The notes: generated by a model from the letters alone, not told the origin. A DNA stretch of 64,000 nt from Phoebastria nigripes (GCA_035582835.1 JAYKAV010002917.1:62001-126000); one strand, 5' to 3'. Counted from the stretch's first letter, positions 1-14,341 are shown. A program made the numbers and translations.

Positions 1-1504
1 GCTAGTGGAGTTACCAATGCGTATATATGGAGTTTGAAAGATGACTGCAGTTTTTAATTTATCAGTCAGAAAGCTCAACATGTTTTCATGAATATGATCA
101 TATTTCACACATGTACATTCATGAAAATGAATGCAATTACTAGCACATGAACACATTCCATGTCTGGCTGACTCTTCCCTTAGATGAAAGATAGTATTAC
201 CAATTCCAGTATTGCCCATATTCATGGGGAATATTTATGCAAAGATGATCTAAGCACTTCTAGACAAGCACATTTGTATTTCCTCTTCTCAGATGAGGAG
301 GCATGCTCTCCTGTAATGCACAGATATTCTTTTGGAAAGGGCACATAATCAAACCCCTGCAGAATCCCCTTCCTGATGACTGGGGTATGGGTAACCCAGT
401 TCATGACACAGAAGAGCAGAGCATGGAAGTAAGAGCTATGAGAGCAAGTCCTTCAGAGGACTGGAGGTGGAACAAAGAACGAACAAGAGATCAAAGCAGC
501 AGTCTCATATTCCAGGAGAAAACATCTAGATACATAGGAGTATATTTGTTAGTACCAAACTAGTCCAGTAGAATGTAACATCTGAAGTCTGTTACTTAAT
601 AAAATCCATTAGGATATTCAGGATAAAAGACTTAGTTTTATCTTATGCTAAATGCTTGAATTTTCTTGTAAAGGTAATAGACATGTAACATCAGCAACCA
701 TTTCCCTTTGTTTTAATCAAGACGATCTAATGTCATACTTATATATATTGTCCTTCTATATATTTACACTGTGCTAACATGAGCAGGCACATACAAGTTG
801 TTGAAAGAGAGCAGAATTCAAACACACTCCAAGTATGAAGCATAACTGAGATGTGATCTGATAGTATGGGTAATTGGCTTTAAGACAATTGTGAGGTTTT
901 GTTCACATAAGAGCAGAAAATAAGAAAAGGGGAAAGCTGTGCACCTCTGTTGAAAAATAAGGAGATTTTAAGAGTCCCATCTATTTTTCTATAGTATATT
1001 TACAAATTGACTGTCCATGAAATGAAGACACTCAGTAGCCCTGCTCAGTGCCAAGTATTACATCAACAGGCAGTTACCAGTTTTCCCATCTCACAGTTTT
1101 ATAACACTTTGATTATTAGAGTGATTTATCATTTCCATATGTGTCACTTCTCTTGTAAGGAAAATAATTCATATGTTGGCCAGTTCTGGGGCACAAAGAA
1201 CTGTGAGACAGAATAGGCGATCATATTCTGCCTACTCAAATTTCCACACTGGCTTTTATTCACTAGTTTTTTGTAACCATGTTACTTGTAATAACTAGTA
1301 AAAACATTGATTAGGTATTAACCTGGGCAGTCCACAAACAGACAGTCTTGGCTTGAAAAACTAATATAGAAAAGAAGTCGGAAAAGAAACATGAATATTC
1401 TAGTTGCCTTCTTGAGAGTGATACAATAGGCTAGTTGAAGATCTAACAGTAAAAGGTGGTACTCTTGAACCCCAGTTCAAAACCCTGTATCTATCAGACC
1501 ATAA
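1..1504. other. Intergenic, nothing recognised
   Basis: AT-rich sequence with short chance ORFs only (longest 86 codons). No repeat family, RNA gene or splice pattern was recognised. Confidence 0.6.
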
Positions 1505-2680
1505 TCACACAATCACAGAATGGTTGAGGTTGGAANAGACCCCAACCCCCCTGCTCAAGCAGGGCCACTTAGAACCAGTTGCCCAGGCATTTGAATATCT
1601 CCAAGGAGGGAGATTCCACAACTGCTGTGGGCAGCCTGTGCCAAGTGCTCCATCACTCTCATGGTAAAAAAGTGGTTCCTGATGTTCAGAGGGAACCTCC
1701 TGTGTTTCAGTTTGTGCCCGTTGCCTCTTGTCCTGTCACTGGGCAGCACTGAAAAGAGCTTGGCTCTTTACAGAGTCTCCTTTACACCCTCCCCAATATA
1801 CAAATATATACAAATACAATGTGTATTTGTACACATTGATGAGATCCCCCTGAGCCTTCTCTTCTCCAGGCTGGACGGTCCTAGCTCTCAGCCTTTCCTT
1901 ATAGGAGGGATGCTCCACTCCCCTAATCATCTTAGTGGCTTTTCACAGGACTCTCTCTAGTATGTCCATGTCTCTATTGTACTGGGGAGCCCAGAACTGG
2001 ACACAGTACTCCAGGTGTGGCCTCATCAGTACTGAATAAAGGAAAAGGACCACTAGCCTTTTTTGCTGGAAGGGTACATTCTTGGCTCATGTTCAACTTG
2101 GTGTCCACCATGACTCCCAGGTCCATTTTCTACAAAGCTGCTTTCTGGCTGGGTGGCCCCCAGCATCTGCTGGTGCATGGCGTTTTTTCTCCCCGGGTGC
2201 AGGACTTTGCTTCTCCTTTTTGAACTTCATGAGGTTCCTGTCAGCCCATTTCTCCAGCCTGTCAAGGTCCTTCTGAATGGCAGCACAACCTTCTGGTTTA
2301 TCAGCCACTCTGCCCAGTTTTGTGTCATTTGTGGACTTGCTGATAGTACACTCTGCCCCATCATTCAGACCATTAAAGAAGAGCTGAACAGGACTGGACC
2401 CAGTACTGTCCCCTGGGGTACACCGCTAGCTACTGGCCTCCAGTGAGACTTTGTAATAGTGATCACCACGCTCTGGACCGGATCATTCAGCCAGTTTTCA
2501 ATCCACCTCACTGTCTGTTCATCCAGCCCATACTTCTATGGGGATCCTCTATGAGGATCTTATGGAAGACAATGTTGAAAGCCTTACTGAAGTCAAGTTA
2601 GACAATATCCATTGCTCTCCCCTTGTCTATCAATCAAACCAGTCATTTCATTATAGGAGGTCATCAAGTCGGTTAAACAT
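1505..2680 (-). mobile_element. CR1 LINE, 3' portion of the reverse transcriptase ORF and 3' UTR
   Basis: The plus strand reads like the reverse complement of avian CR1. It starts at the CR1 3' end (CACAGAATGGTTGAGGTTGG) and runs through the 3' UTR into the end of ORF2. Minus-strand pieces in several frames carry CR1 hallmarks: [21 protein letters not shown] at about 1690-1745, GDLINVYKY at about 1835-1860, and LEKWADRNLMKFK with downstream residues at about 2205-2260. More 5' parts (2340-2660) still align with the CR1 polymerase region on the plus strand (GGACTGGACCCAGTACTGTC). The copy is 5'-truncated, frameshifted and stop-containing, as is usual for CR1. An AT-rich expansion at about 1790-1832 interrupts the coding remnant. 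One N is at 1536. Confidence 0.93.
1809..1831. repeat. Perfect 10-bp inverted repeat inside the CR1 element
   Basis: TACAAATACA (1809-1818) and TGTATTTGTA (1822-1831) flank ATG. The right arm is ordinary CR1 sequence, whereas the left arm belongs to an AT-rich expansion that interrupts the CR1 coding remnant. Confidence 0.75.
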
Positions 2681-5600
2681 GATATAAGAATGTTTCTTAA
2701 TAAGTCCATCACAATTCTCTTTTAGTTTATAGTGCTTAGTTCAAGTCTCAGAAGCTAAAAAAGTTAAAATAAGCATCAAAAAGAATATGCCACATAAGTT
2801 TTAAGGATAACAATTAAGCACCACTGCAACATAGAAACAAGAAAAAAACTATCTTTTTTTCTCATTAATTACTGAAAATGAGAGAAAAGGCTTTATTAAG
2901 AAAACACCATGACTGGAAACGGATTCTGATGTATGTAAAACAGAGTTTTCAGATTTGTGAGTTCCGTCAGTACATCAGTAACCTCAAGCCATAATATCGC
3001 AAATATTCCAAGTATGGGATTTCTTTTATTGTTTTCTTAATTCCCCCCAAATGATTCACCAATTCACCAATCAGTGTTCAACAACAAACGTATTCTTAAG
3101 CTTGGATGATACTGCTTGATATGAACGTGCATTATTCTTCTCTGTGCTTTCATGTCTACATTTAAAGCAAACCTCTTTTTTTTTCTAGATACCATTTCAG
3201 GCTTGAGCAATCCTTTGATCAATAGTGCTGCCATCTGCAGCACTATAAGTTCAAAGTATAAATTCAGTAATGGAGAAATGAAGTACAGTTGTCCTGGTAA
3301 GATTACAGATAATGAGATGGAAATGGAGAAAGGGAGACAGGTGCAAAACAAAACAAAAACCTCACAGCCGTACTTAATGTTTGTGTGCTACACTGTTACT
3401 TTCTCTTAGCTACTTATGAAGTATGGCAGGACATCAGTCTAGTAATTAGTTGTTGGTTTTAACTTGTGATGGAGCAATATACGTGACTATCTGATTTCTG
3501 TTATCTGAAAAGTTTTACATATGAAGCAGTGAAAGATAGCAGCATTTTGTTTACAGTCATTCTAGTCGGGTGATTTATCTATTGGGTTTTATCACATAGC
3601 ATGCATGTATTTTTGGAAAATGAGTCAGTCCTTGCAATTGCCCAAAATTCACTCTTTTGTTCATTCAGTTCCTTCTTGTGCACTCTATGTTATCGTAACC
3701 CGTGCTTTTTCAGTGTACTCTATGTTCCCTTCGTCATAATCAAATCAGGAAAGTGATGATCAAGATGACTGCTACTTAGGAGAGTTGCTTTCATTTCTCA
3801 AAAACTTATAGAAGTAGTAGCTGTAGATGTCAGGCTACAGGTATCAGCACTTACACTATATTTTTATTTTTTTATATTTTAAGTAGTGATAGAATTTTTT
3901 TCCATAATTTCCAGACATCTGTTCTGCTTGTCTTCGTTACTGTACTTGACTTTGCAACTGTTTTATATACAGGAAAGAAGCATGGGGAAAACAGAGTTTT
4001 ACTGAGAGCTTTCAAGAAAGCAGGAAATCATGCCTGTGTCTCCCAGGTCCTAGGCCAAGATCCTAGCAACCTGAGGCACTTTCCCTCCATACTTGTCATT
4101 CCCATTTATTTAAAAAAAAAGCAACATTTCTCAAGATTTTGTCTTTATGGTGAGCTTGTTATCTATTCCCAAATAGTGTTATAACAAACACATAGTTAGC
4201 GTTACTGTGTATTGGTGTTCATGTTAGACCATCAAAGCAATACTACTCAAGTAACTTTAAAAGAGATGAAGTACACATGGTACAGCCTTTCCCACACTGA
4301 GATACTGTCTCAGCCGTTCTCTCCAGTAAAAACCAAGCATTCTTTGCTTGAGACTTCTTTCTATATCCATAAGTAAATCTTTCCAGAGTGGAACACATTT
4401 CATTCCCTGAGACAGTGAAGCAATGTTAGTCTTTTCTAACATATTTCAGCTCACCTTGTAATTTAGAGGGTTCATTTCATCTCCTCTAGCCACCATTGAA
4501 ACCTTTCATTACATGTCTGAGGCTTTTGAGGTCAACAGTATTCCTTTAATTTGCACAGCAGCATTGCTATTAATAGTGATCAATAAAGTCAACAGCAGTA
4601 AAAATGTTTTGCACCATTTTGTCAACTCTTAATTTAATCTTTTTTTTCTTTTTCCATTTGAGAAGTCTTTAAAACAGCCACAGCTTATAGCAGACATCTG
4701 TTTCTGTTTATCTGCAAATAATGAAAACCTTCTCCAGCCACATCCAGCAAGGGACTTTATAGTGTACTAGGGTTTTTGTATTTTGACCAATTAAGTCACC
4801 TCAAATTGCTTTCTTTACCTGAAGCAAGTGCTTCAGGTATTCCCACCAGGTATTTTTAGCGATAATTCCCTTTAAAGAAAGTCTGAAAGAAAAATCAAAA
4901 CTAGATCGGTAGCAATTGCACAGGAGGATAAAATCAGCTCCAAATGCTATTGAGAACTTCAGAGTGATAAGGGCTAGAGGCAACAAAATGGGAAATTCTC
5001 TACTAACAAGCTAAGTCCTACATATGAGGAGGGAATATAAAAAAAATACAAACCTAAGGCATAAACAACCAGCTGCAGCTATTAGATCATAAATTAAAGC
5101 TTTTGTTTGTTTGTTTTGTCATTTCATCTCTTTCACACTGAACTCAGCATTATGATTTTTTTCCTAAAATAAGAGCTCACTTTTCTTATTTGTCAGAACT
5201 ATTATGGCAGCCTTTCTCTTGAGTTTAAATTGGTCAGAGCTGCAGTTCACCAGCTTCCATGGACTCAGATTTGCAATCAAGTTATGGCCGACTTGCTCTA
5301 TCTGTCTGCATAGATGTTTTTAAGACATAAAATAAGAGAAAGTTCAACCAAATTGTATTATCCTGTGTTTGCCACAGGCTAAAAGGATGCCCACTGTCAG
5401 ATACTGTGACTTAGTTGACATGTGATAACTTGTGCATTATTCCCACTAAGTTAACAAAAATAAAGTTTCGTCTGATGGGTCTGCATGCTCCTTTAAGTAC
5501 TTTTAAGTACTTAGACTCCATTTAAAAAAATTTGTTTACAATACCAGCTGAGCCCTTAGCTTCTGGTACTCTTAACATTCAAAAGCTGAAGAAAAAATGT

Positions 5601-7204
5601 GAACTTTCAAATTTTCATACTGTAAGAGGAAAATCAGGCAGTTTAGAATGGAATATGAAATACTCAGAACACAAAGTGTGGGAATACAAGTTAGCACCTT
5701 TCAACTGTGATCACTGAAACGCCTTGTGTGCCTTAAATCTAGAACTGTGTACAAGAGTGGTGGAGGTGTTTGAGATGTTTCTTTGTTCTCAGGAACCTCA
5801 GGCTGAAAGTTTGTCTTTCAGAACATAGTCTTTTATTACTGTCTTTCAAAAACGAAAGACAGTCATTCCTGCTTTTTTCAAGGCACCTCAGCAGAGTGTT
5901 TCAAGGCATGGTGTGCTGAGGTAGTGGGAGATGCAGATTTAGCAGGTATTTTTCTTATGAATGTTTCTGGCAGAAAGAAAATAATGTTACATAGAATAGT
6001 CACAGCCTTCCCAGGTGAATGTCCACAGCAGAAAAACATACAGCCTGGCGGTTAAACTATTCTTGAAAAAGGGAGAGGTGTAGATTTAAAATCCCTCAGG
6101 CCAAGGAAGACATTGAATTTAGCTGATGGATACCTTCAGCACCAGTCTTTATCCTCCAGTCCTCTACAGATACTACAATGTTACCACACATAACGTAATA
6201 TCCTCTGGCTAATGTGGATAATCTAACAAGGCTGGGCTTTTTCCTTGTGCGGTCTAAAACCATACTGAATAAGGCAAAACAGAATCTGTGGGTAGGTAAG
6301 ATACAGGCACCCTGAGGCCAGTAATTGGACACTCAGATGGTGGAGCACAAAGCTCGTTGTGCTTTGCATAGTTCTCTGTTCTCGTTTCCACCAAACAGTG
6401 ACCTATTTAAAAAATGAGAAAAGAACATTAGTGCAATACAGTATTTAATATGTTAATCATAAAAGATATTACAAAGGCCTTTCATTAATGTATAAGAGTC
6501 ACCACCCAGCACTACCCATCTCATGACTAGTTTACAAGCATCTTGTTCCAGAAACACAAGCAACTCTTCCTGTTTTAAATGTCAATCAAGCAATGTTAAC
6601 ATATGGTCTTCTTTCCTACTTAGATAATTCTGCCAACATTACCGTGGACATTACAAACCATTATTTTGGAGATAATTACCCTTTGGTTTTCCTACTCAAT
6701 TCAAATATCTTCCACAGCATATTCATCTATCCCAGTTTCTGGCACTAGTTTGATTGCATGCATAGCAATCATACAGAACTGTACCAGTTTTTCAGCATGA
6801 CTAATTATCTCAAGCGGGCAGAGAGAGACAGCCACACCAACAACACGCCCACTATCTTTTTGCATAATGTGTACTTTACACTCACCAATCTGTTCACATA
6901 TAGGGATATTTTTTTCAGCCATTGTAACCAAGAACTTTAAAGAGATAGCATGTAGAGAAAAAGGCTGGCAGTAAAAAAAAAGCAAGCTGGACAAAACTTC
7001 ATTCAGCAAAAGCAGTGAGTCCAAATTGTATCTGTTCAGAGCTATTGAAACATTAATCCAGAAAAGGTATAGACACTTTTCATGTTCACACAGTTGTGCA
7101 TTTCCTGACTGCATCCATTTTAAGAGACACCAACCCACGTACCGCAAAACACTATATTCCATTCCATCTAGTTTAGGATAAACTGGAATTTTCACAGGTA
7201 ATTT
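2681..7204. other. Intergenic, no gene recognised
   Basis: AT-rich unique-looking sequence. The only structures noted are the hairpin at 5838-5863 and a minus-strand open frame at 6701-7204 that begins without ATG and resembles no family I know. No interspersed repeat was recognised. Confidence 0.55.
5838..5863. repeat. Perfect 10-bp inverted repeat with a 6-base loop
   Basis: ACTGTCTTTC (5838-5847) and GAAAGACAGT (5854-5863) pair perfectly around AAAAAC. The surrounding sequence is not part of any recognised gene or repeat. Confidence 0.8.
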
Positions 7205-7315
7205 TTATAATATATTAAATATAATATATAATAAATAATATACGATATATAATATACAATATATACTCTATATATGTATAACATATATTTTTATATATAA
7301 AATATGTATTTTTTG
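7205..7315. repeat. AT-rich (TA)n-like degenerate tract
   Basis: About 110 bases are almost exclusively A and T, built from TATA/ATAATA units (for example AATATATAATAAATAATATA) and later TATATATGTATAACATATAT. It is a degenerate dinucleotide-type simple repeat with no coding content. Confidence 0.85.
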
Positions 7316-10300
7316 ATAGACTGAATATGCACTAGGACTTCATGAAGCTCATCAGAACACATTCTCTGCCCTGTTGCTGTAATTCAGCACCAAGCTATAG
7401 AAATTGCATTCACCAGTTATACACATCCTTCTCTGGAGTAGGAGCTGTGCTAAGACCTGGGGAGATCCATATCACAGAGGAGTTGCTCTGTACAACATGC
7501 CAAGGGGGAGGCCAGCATGCACTGATTCCAGCTACTCGTGACCCCTAAAGGACAGTGCTTCTGTGCTGAGTTACAGCATAGGGCTCTCTAAAGAGAAGTC
7601 AGAGAGTCACAAATGAGTTCTGAGAATCTCAGAACTTCTTTGAACTTTCCTCTTTAGCTACAACTACTTTTATTTCCTCATTAAAGGAGAGGATCAGAGG
7701 GAATCTGTTCAGTGGTATAATTAAATGTATATGGAGTTAATCCGTGTTTAATATGGGCAGCATTTATTCTTCTCATTGTTTTTCCTGGAATAGCAGGAAG
7801 ATAACTTTACCCACTCATTTACCACACTGCCATTGTGGCCCTTGTTTCATGTTCAGCAAATTCAGTCACAGAATGACAAAATATTCTTTAATTTATCTCA
7901 AGATGAGGAATTTGAAATTTTATTTGAAACATTTCCTTCCTTCAGCCAGCCAGCATTGCAGTACGTACATAAGGAATCAGTGATGAAAGAGTAAAAAAAA
8001 ATAAAGATATACTGCAGTCATCTAATACCTACCGTAGTTGTCTGTCTGTGGTCTGATTAGAGAGGAGAGAGTAAGCTGTGCCCAGGGTGCTAGTGGGAGA
8101 CATTATAACTCAAGCCCAAGGCAGATCCACTTGTGGGAGTACAGAAATCTGTGCTTCAGCCAGGTGAGGTCAGCTTTCATTTACTGCCTGGTCTGCACTG
8201 ATGGCAACTGAGGTTACCTTTCTGGATGTGCAGATTGCATGCGACTGGAAAACTGTAAGAGACATATTGTTTGAAAGTCAGAACAGGAAACTTACTGAGA
8301 GGGGTGGCTGAGGTCTCTCTATTTAAGTGCCTATTCCCTTCTGAGCTTTTGTGCTGAACAGAGATAACCATCTGTGCTCAATTGCTAGTTAGGGTTTTGT
8401 AACATCAGCATCTGCTGATAAAGAAAATAAGGGAATGTGTGCCCGCAATAGCTGAAGCCTCATTTACCACATCAGAATTCACTTTCTAATTGTTCAGTTT
8501 TATTTTAGTCAGAGTACAGGTGTTGTCACTCCTTCTGCCATCGGAAATTATTTAGAGTAAGATTCATCCGTAGAATGCTGTAATTGTTAGTTTTTGTGCT
8601 TGTTTTTATTTTAAATTTACTCTGGATTTTTATACACAAATAAAAAGTATAAATTTTGTCCTGCATGTCTCAAATAAATTAAAAGAAAAAAAAAAATGTT
8701 TTCTAAAGGTTGTTTTTCTGTGTAACCACATGCTCTCAATCTAAAATAATAGATTTTAGATGAGGGAGAGATGAAAGTGAAATCTCCTGGAAGATCACAG
8801 AACATATGTCTTTTTTGTGCCAGCTGTAAAGTATTAGCCCAGAATGTCTGCCTGTCTGCTACTGACAATTCTTGACAAATTTTAACGTTGCAGCACGTGA
8901 GATATTAAGTCATAAAAAATCAGTCTCACTCAAGATTGGCACATAGCCACACACCTGCATGTGCACGCATACCGTTTTGATATGACGTATCAATTTGATA
9001 TGAAGTGTTGTATTTCAGACTGTCAAAATCCCTGTTAGGTTTGCAGCATGAACGCAGTGGATGATTTAACGGAGGATGGTGGGATATATTCTCAGTGCCT
9101 GAAGTACTGGGAGCTTCCGTATCTTCTATCGAGGGAACTTCTGTGCCACTGGAACTGCAATCAGAGCACTTGCATGGCTGGGGAGAGTCAGCTTGGCTCT
9201 TGTGGTCTTGCTAGCTGGGGCTCATATCCAGCCATGCCAGACCAGAGATGGTTACATGAAGAGTGATTCAGTTGTCTCCATATTGTGCTTCCAGAAGCCA
9301 TAGTAATTGAAACACTATGTGAAAAGACCTAAACTGGCTTCTGTCAGACTTGTTAGCTAGAGCTCCACGTGGCAGGAGAGCATCTGTATTTCTTCAGGAT
9401 CCAAGTGGTCACCAAAATGTTGTACCCGCACTTGTGCAATGCTGTCTATAAGCACCTGTACCCCAGTGGGCAGTGTACACAGCACAGCAAATCTAAAACT
9501 GAATAAACCGTCAATGGATAACTGAGTTTATTTAATGAACATTCTAAAAGGAAATAGAGATAAATTTTACATCATCAAGAAGCTGAAATTCAAGAAGGAG
9601 CTGGAATCATAATCTGACTGTCTCTACAGCAAAGTCACTTCCCATCATTTGTATTTGACAAAACAAACATAAACTAAAGAAAAAATTGAATAACTTTGTG
9701 CACAGAGACGCAGCTTCAGTAAAAAGACTAGAAACTAGCCCCCCTCCAAAAAACTAGCTTCACTCCGGACCAGCATATTTGGTTGGAATAATATCCAGAA
9801 AAATGGGATTTGTTAGTTTGGACTCAAGCAGAGGACAGAACTGAAGTCCAGTGCCTTACAGCATAGAGCTGGATGTTCTGTTTACAGGACTATTAAATCA
9901 AAGAGTTAATATGAACACCATATGACTGGACACTAAAGGACAGTGGTTTCAGTGTCCAGCTTGCAGGCAGTGTTCTGGGATGTTTGGGTTTTATAGGTCA
10001 GCTCCTGCAGTCATGAGGTAGGGACCTGGCCTCCCCTTCCGAGCACTGCAGAGGAGTACCAGGCTACTTCTGCCTCAGCAAGTAAGCCCTTGTGATGGTG
10101 TTGTTTCATTTTGGTCATGGTCCTTTCCTCAGAAGTTGGGAGTCTAAGCTGACAGGTATTGCAACACTCAGCACCCTAGAGGGCCTGAATCCTGCCTTTC
10201 TTCAAGGCATACGAGGTTTGAGCCATGTGCAAAAACTTTTCCTTGCAAGTCAATAAAGTAAGTCATGGAACCATAAAGTAAATGGTGTTTTTACTGTTGC

Positions 10301-10961
10301 TGGAGGCAAGGAGATGGTTTTCTCTCTACCTTAAGCAAAGAACTGTTTATGTTTTGCATCCTTTGGCTAGTACATATCTCCATTGGTTAACTTACACAAA
10401 ATCTACAACACTTTTATACTTTTCTTTAACCAAAATACCAAAATTTTTATGCCAAATGTGGTAAATTTGTATTGCGGGTATTATGCAAATTTGTTCAAGA
10501 CAAACTTATCACTGACACATTTATTGTTAAAGTATGAAAATATGACAGTTGTGAAAATAATCATTGAATATGACCTCTAATCAAATTTAATTTTTTAACA
10601 GCTTAATCCCCTAAAAAATAATTTAGCTTCAAACATCCATTTGACTACCTGGCAAGGCTCAGGGATGACACCATGTAGTGACACCTGCCAATACGTTCAT
10701 TCAGTGACTTACACACAGACACAGTCCTAATTCTGACCGTCTGGAAAATTTACATTTTAATTTTACATGTCTTATTACTCTATATCTGCCTCCAAAAAAA
10801 TTCACAACATTTTGGTATAAACCAATTATTTCCACTAGACAAAACAATAGAAAAATACCAGTCAACTTACCTGGAAAAACAGGAATGAAGCTCCTTAATT
10901 ATATATAACAGTCATTAAGGTACAGGTCAGGTCAGATTCTAAGCTTAATTTAATTTTGTTT
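7316..10961. other. Intergenic, nothing recognised
   Basis: Mixed-composition unique-looking sequence, with somewhat higher GC at about 9040-9480 and 9950-10200. No coding, RNA or repeat feature could be supported. Confidence 0.55.

Positions 10962-10985
<24 letters not shown>
10962..10985. repeat. (TA)12 microsatellite
   Basis: Twelve uninterrupted TA units follow TTTTGTT. The tract is pure, so it is likely length-polymorphic. Confidence 0.95.
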
Positions 10986-10992
<7 letters not shown>

Positions 10993-13900
10993 CTCTACAA
11001 TGAATGAAATACTTAGGGTTTTTTGGTGGGTTAATTTCCCAAATATTTGAAGATGAGACAAAATAGACATGGTAACAATGAAGAAAAAGATAAATGGCAG
11101 GTGAAATTCTTTGTTAAGGCATCAGCAAAGGAAGCAACTGGTTTCTAGGAAATTCAGGTAGTAACGTAAAATATAATTTCATGAGAAGGAAGATTAATGT
11201 AAACATGAAAAAGACAGGATAATTTAGAACATAACAAGAAAATTCATTTTTTATATGATGGCATGAGTAGAGCCATGTGACACTCACTCATGAAATTGAA
11301 TATATAAACAAATAATTTGGTCAGTGTTAGAAATGCAAATCTATGGGCACTTTAAGATTTCTGTCCCAAAACAAGAGTTCAAAGAGAAGATCTGAAGTGA
11401 AAGAGCTGAATAGATTAGGTAATTGTAGCAGACTTTTCACCTCCAGATCTCTGTTTCAAATTACAACCAAGAAAGTCATTACAATCTGAAGGCTGAAATA
11501 AATTTGCTTTTCTTAGACCACTTGTTCCAAGTGAACATTTGTCCACATCACACTTATTATTCTGAACAGAGAGGATCAAACTGGCTTTGTTCCTGGATTA
11601 CTTTTTAACGGCAAGAAAATGTTTCCTCTAGGACAGGATGTGCTTTACCTCTATGAATAGAACACTTCACTTGAGAGTTATCATTAAATATGATCTTACA
11701 AAAAAAAAAATGGAAAAGACTGGAGGGTTGCAATGAAAGTTCAAAAAGAATAGGACTCAATGCAGTTCAGTTTAACACAAGATAAAGATAAGACTTATAG
11801 ACAGGAATACAATTGGTTTCAGGAGCATCTGTACAAATGGTAGGATTTGGATAGCTGAAAATAAGGACAAAGAAGATCATAGACATCTTGAGGAAATTTT
11901 CTACTTTCAAAAATGCCATAGAAAAAGGAACTGCCCATGCAATGATATACAGAAGTATCATTGAATGATATTGCAGAAGTAGTTTGGAACATGATAGTGG
12001 TTTCCATCTCTTCCGTATCCTCAGTTTGGTTTTAGCTGGAGGTCAGCAACATTTTAACTCGATGAACTCCCCCCTCCCTGCAATTTAAGGTCAATAAGAA
12101 GTGTACCAAAAAGAAATTAAAACAAAATAAAGTGTGGCATTGCTGCTTGCATATGCACAGCCAGTAAAAAAAAAACATTTAAACTGAAGTGTTTCACTCA
12201 TTACAGCAACAGGTGAAAACTACGTGCAAGCTTCAACATCTTTTTCCTGGTATTCTCATTTTAAACCCACATATTCTTGCAAAAGTTTCATGTTGTAACT
12301 TCATATATCATCTTAATCACCAGAAAGGTTTGGTGTTCTGAAAAGACGGCTGTACTCAGACACAGAAGTTATCTGTCTAGCTTTAGTGTAAAGTAACAGT
12401 GTTAAAGGAACACATTTAAATTAGAGAAAGTAGAGAGGTAAGTTATGAAATCCAGAAGAACTGAAATGAATGTGAGAGGGTAGTCCTGACACACAAATAG
12501 GAATTAGAATAGGAGTTAATCAAACAAAATGGTAAGAGGATCAGACACTTCCCAGTGACACCGGAAGGTCATTAATCAACAATAGAAGGTCTGTCTGCCA
12601 TATAAAGGCCCAAAATACATAGAATTTTCAAAATATAGTACAAGAATCTTTATATATGGTTATTTACAAGATCACCACAAGAAGTCTTTCCTACACGCAC
12701 ACTGTGTTGCGTGGTAAATCACCCCTAGCTTGTATATCTTTGACAAATATTGTCACAGTACATATGTTTGCTGGCTTAGATCAAATGATCTGCTTATCTC
12801 CTGTGATAAACAAATGCTTTCAAGTCCCTTAAACTGGGGCTCTGGTGAAAGCATGCTACTCTTTACATTTCAGGATATACATATTCTTATACCAGCACTG
12901 GACTGTCCTTCCTTGTCAGGTCTAAATCTCTACGCAATGGGCAACTGCAGTGCTTTATTCTGAGACTGTGACCTTACACCCATCTCCCCACTATGACTCC
13001 TCTCTGAAGTGCAAATGCAACCGTTGCTCCACCGACGCATGGCTGAGATGGTGATGAACACAGCTGAGAGCAACCATAAACAGAACATATAAAGGTAAGG
13101 TCAAACATTTTGCTTTCATTTGTGAGGCAGAGACAACTGAACAGTTTTGACTGACTTAACCATACAGAAGAAACCATACCAAGAACAGAATGTCAAACTT
13201 CTGTCTGACAAGACCTTCAGCTACAACCTAAGAATAATTAGTGTATATCCCTACATCTGCAGGAATTCAGGATACTTACAAGAATATGCTATCTTCCTTA
13301 AAGCAGGGAATAACAAGAATTAGAAACACGTACCCAGCTGCAGGAATGTTACAAGCTCAGTCTTTTATCCAAGGGATCCCAGTGCTGCAGCTGCTCAACT
13401 CAGCCACATTTAAAGGACTTGCAACACCACCCACAAACACACATAATCGTAGTAAGGCATGTTGAGGAAATGGAGAAGAGATTCTTGGTCTGGAGAAGAG
13501 ATTCAACATATACTGAGAATGCTTCAAAATCAAAGAAACAAACTTGTAAGAAGTGTGGTTTACATACATCCTGAGATTAAGATCTCTTGTCTCAGATGAG
13601 GAGAAGGGCGGAAAAATTAGAACCCAACACAGGAAAAAAAAAACACTTTAAAGAAATGGGTCTGGGATTGTGGTCCAAGTTTGAAAAAGAGGAACTTAGT
13701 GAGAATACAGAAATGTTAATAGTCACCTCTGCTCCCTGGTCTAATAGAGATAACCATTTGTTATGATCAGCTCCATAAAACAGTCTGTAAATAAGAGGTT
13801 CTGAGATATAAGGGGCCTCTGGGGGTGTAAAATTTGGGCACAGGCTGTTGAGTTTGTGTCAGCATATGGACATGTACACTTGGCTGAAAATTTGTACTAT

Positions 13901-14341
13901 TGCAAAATATGTTTTCTGAGGATATTTTAGATATCTGAAATGTGTCGGAGGACAGAGTGCAGTGCCCTTCTGTACCATTTACCATAACCTAGAACCTAAA
14001 TCCCTCCTCAGTTTGGGCTTATGTGCTATTTTAAATTGTCCAGCAGTCCCTGGAAAGGTTGAGACTATTGTTCTACCCATTCCTTGCCATGCAGGTCATT
14101 GATAGTTAGCTTAAATGGCTCCTGTACAATGTGCTGGCTTTTGTGATTCCCAGCTCCAGCAATGATGTCTTCCACATATTGCACGTTCCTTGAGGTGCTG
14201 CATGTGAGGTTTTCTGGTAGGTCTAGCAGTAAGTGACATGACTTACAGCTGTTCGTGGGTGAGCATCCCAAATTAAAGAAAGCAACAATTATTACCTAAA
14301 GGTTTTCTGGATGTCTGATGGGAATATACATCACCACGGAG
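10986..14341. other. Intergenic, nothing firm
   Basis: AT-rich sequence. At about 13590-14290 the minus strand shows two short protein-like frames and a protease-like LLDQGAEVTI (about 13720-13750), too weak to call a retroelement. Nothing else was recognised. Confidence 0.5.

Noticed and set aside
6701..7204. Minus-strand open frame of about 167 codons
   Set aside because: It starts at GTG with no ATG upstream, sits beside an AT-repeat and matches no family I know. No good splice borders were evident, so chance is the simpler explanation.
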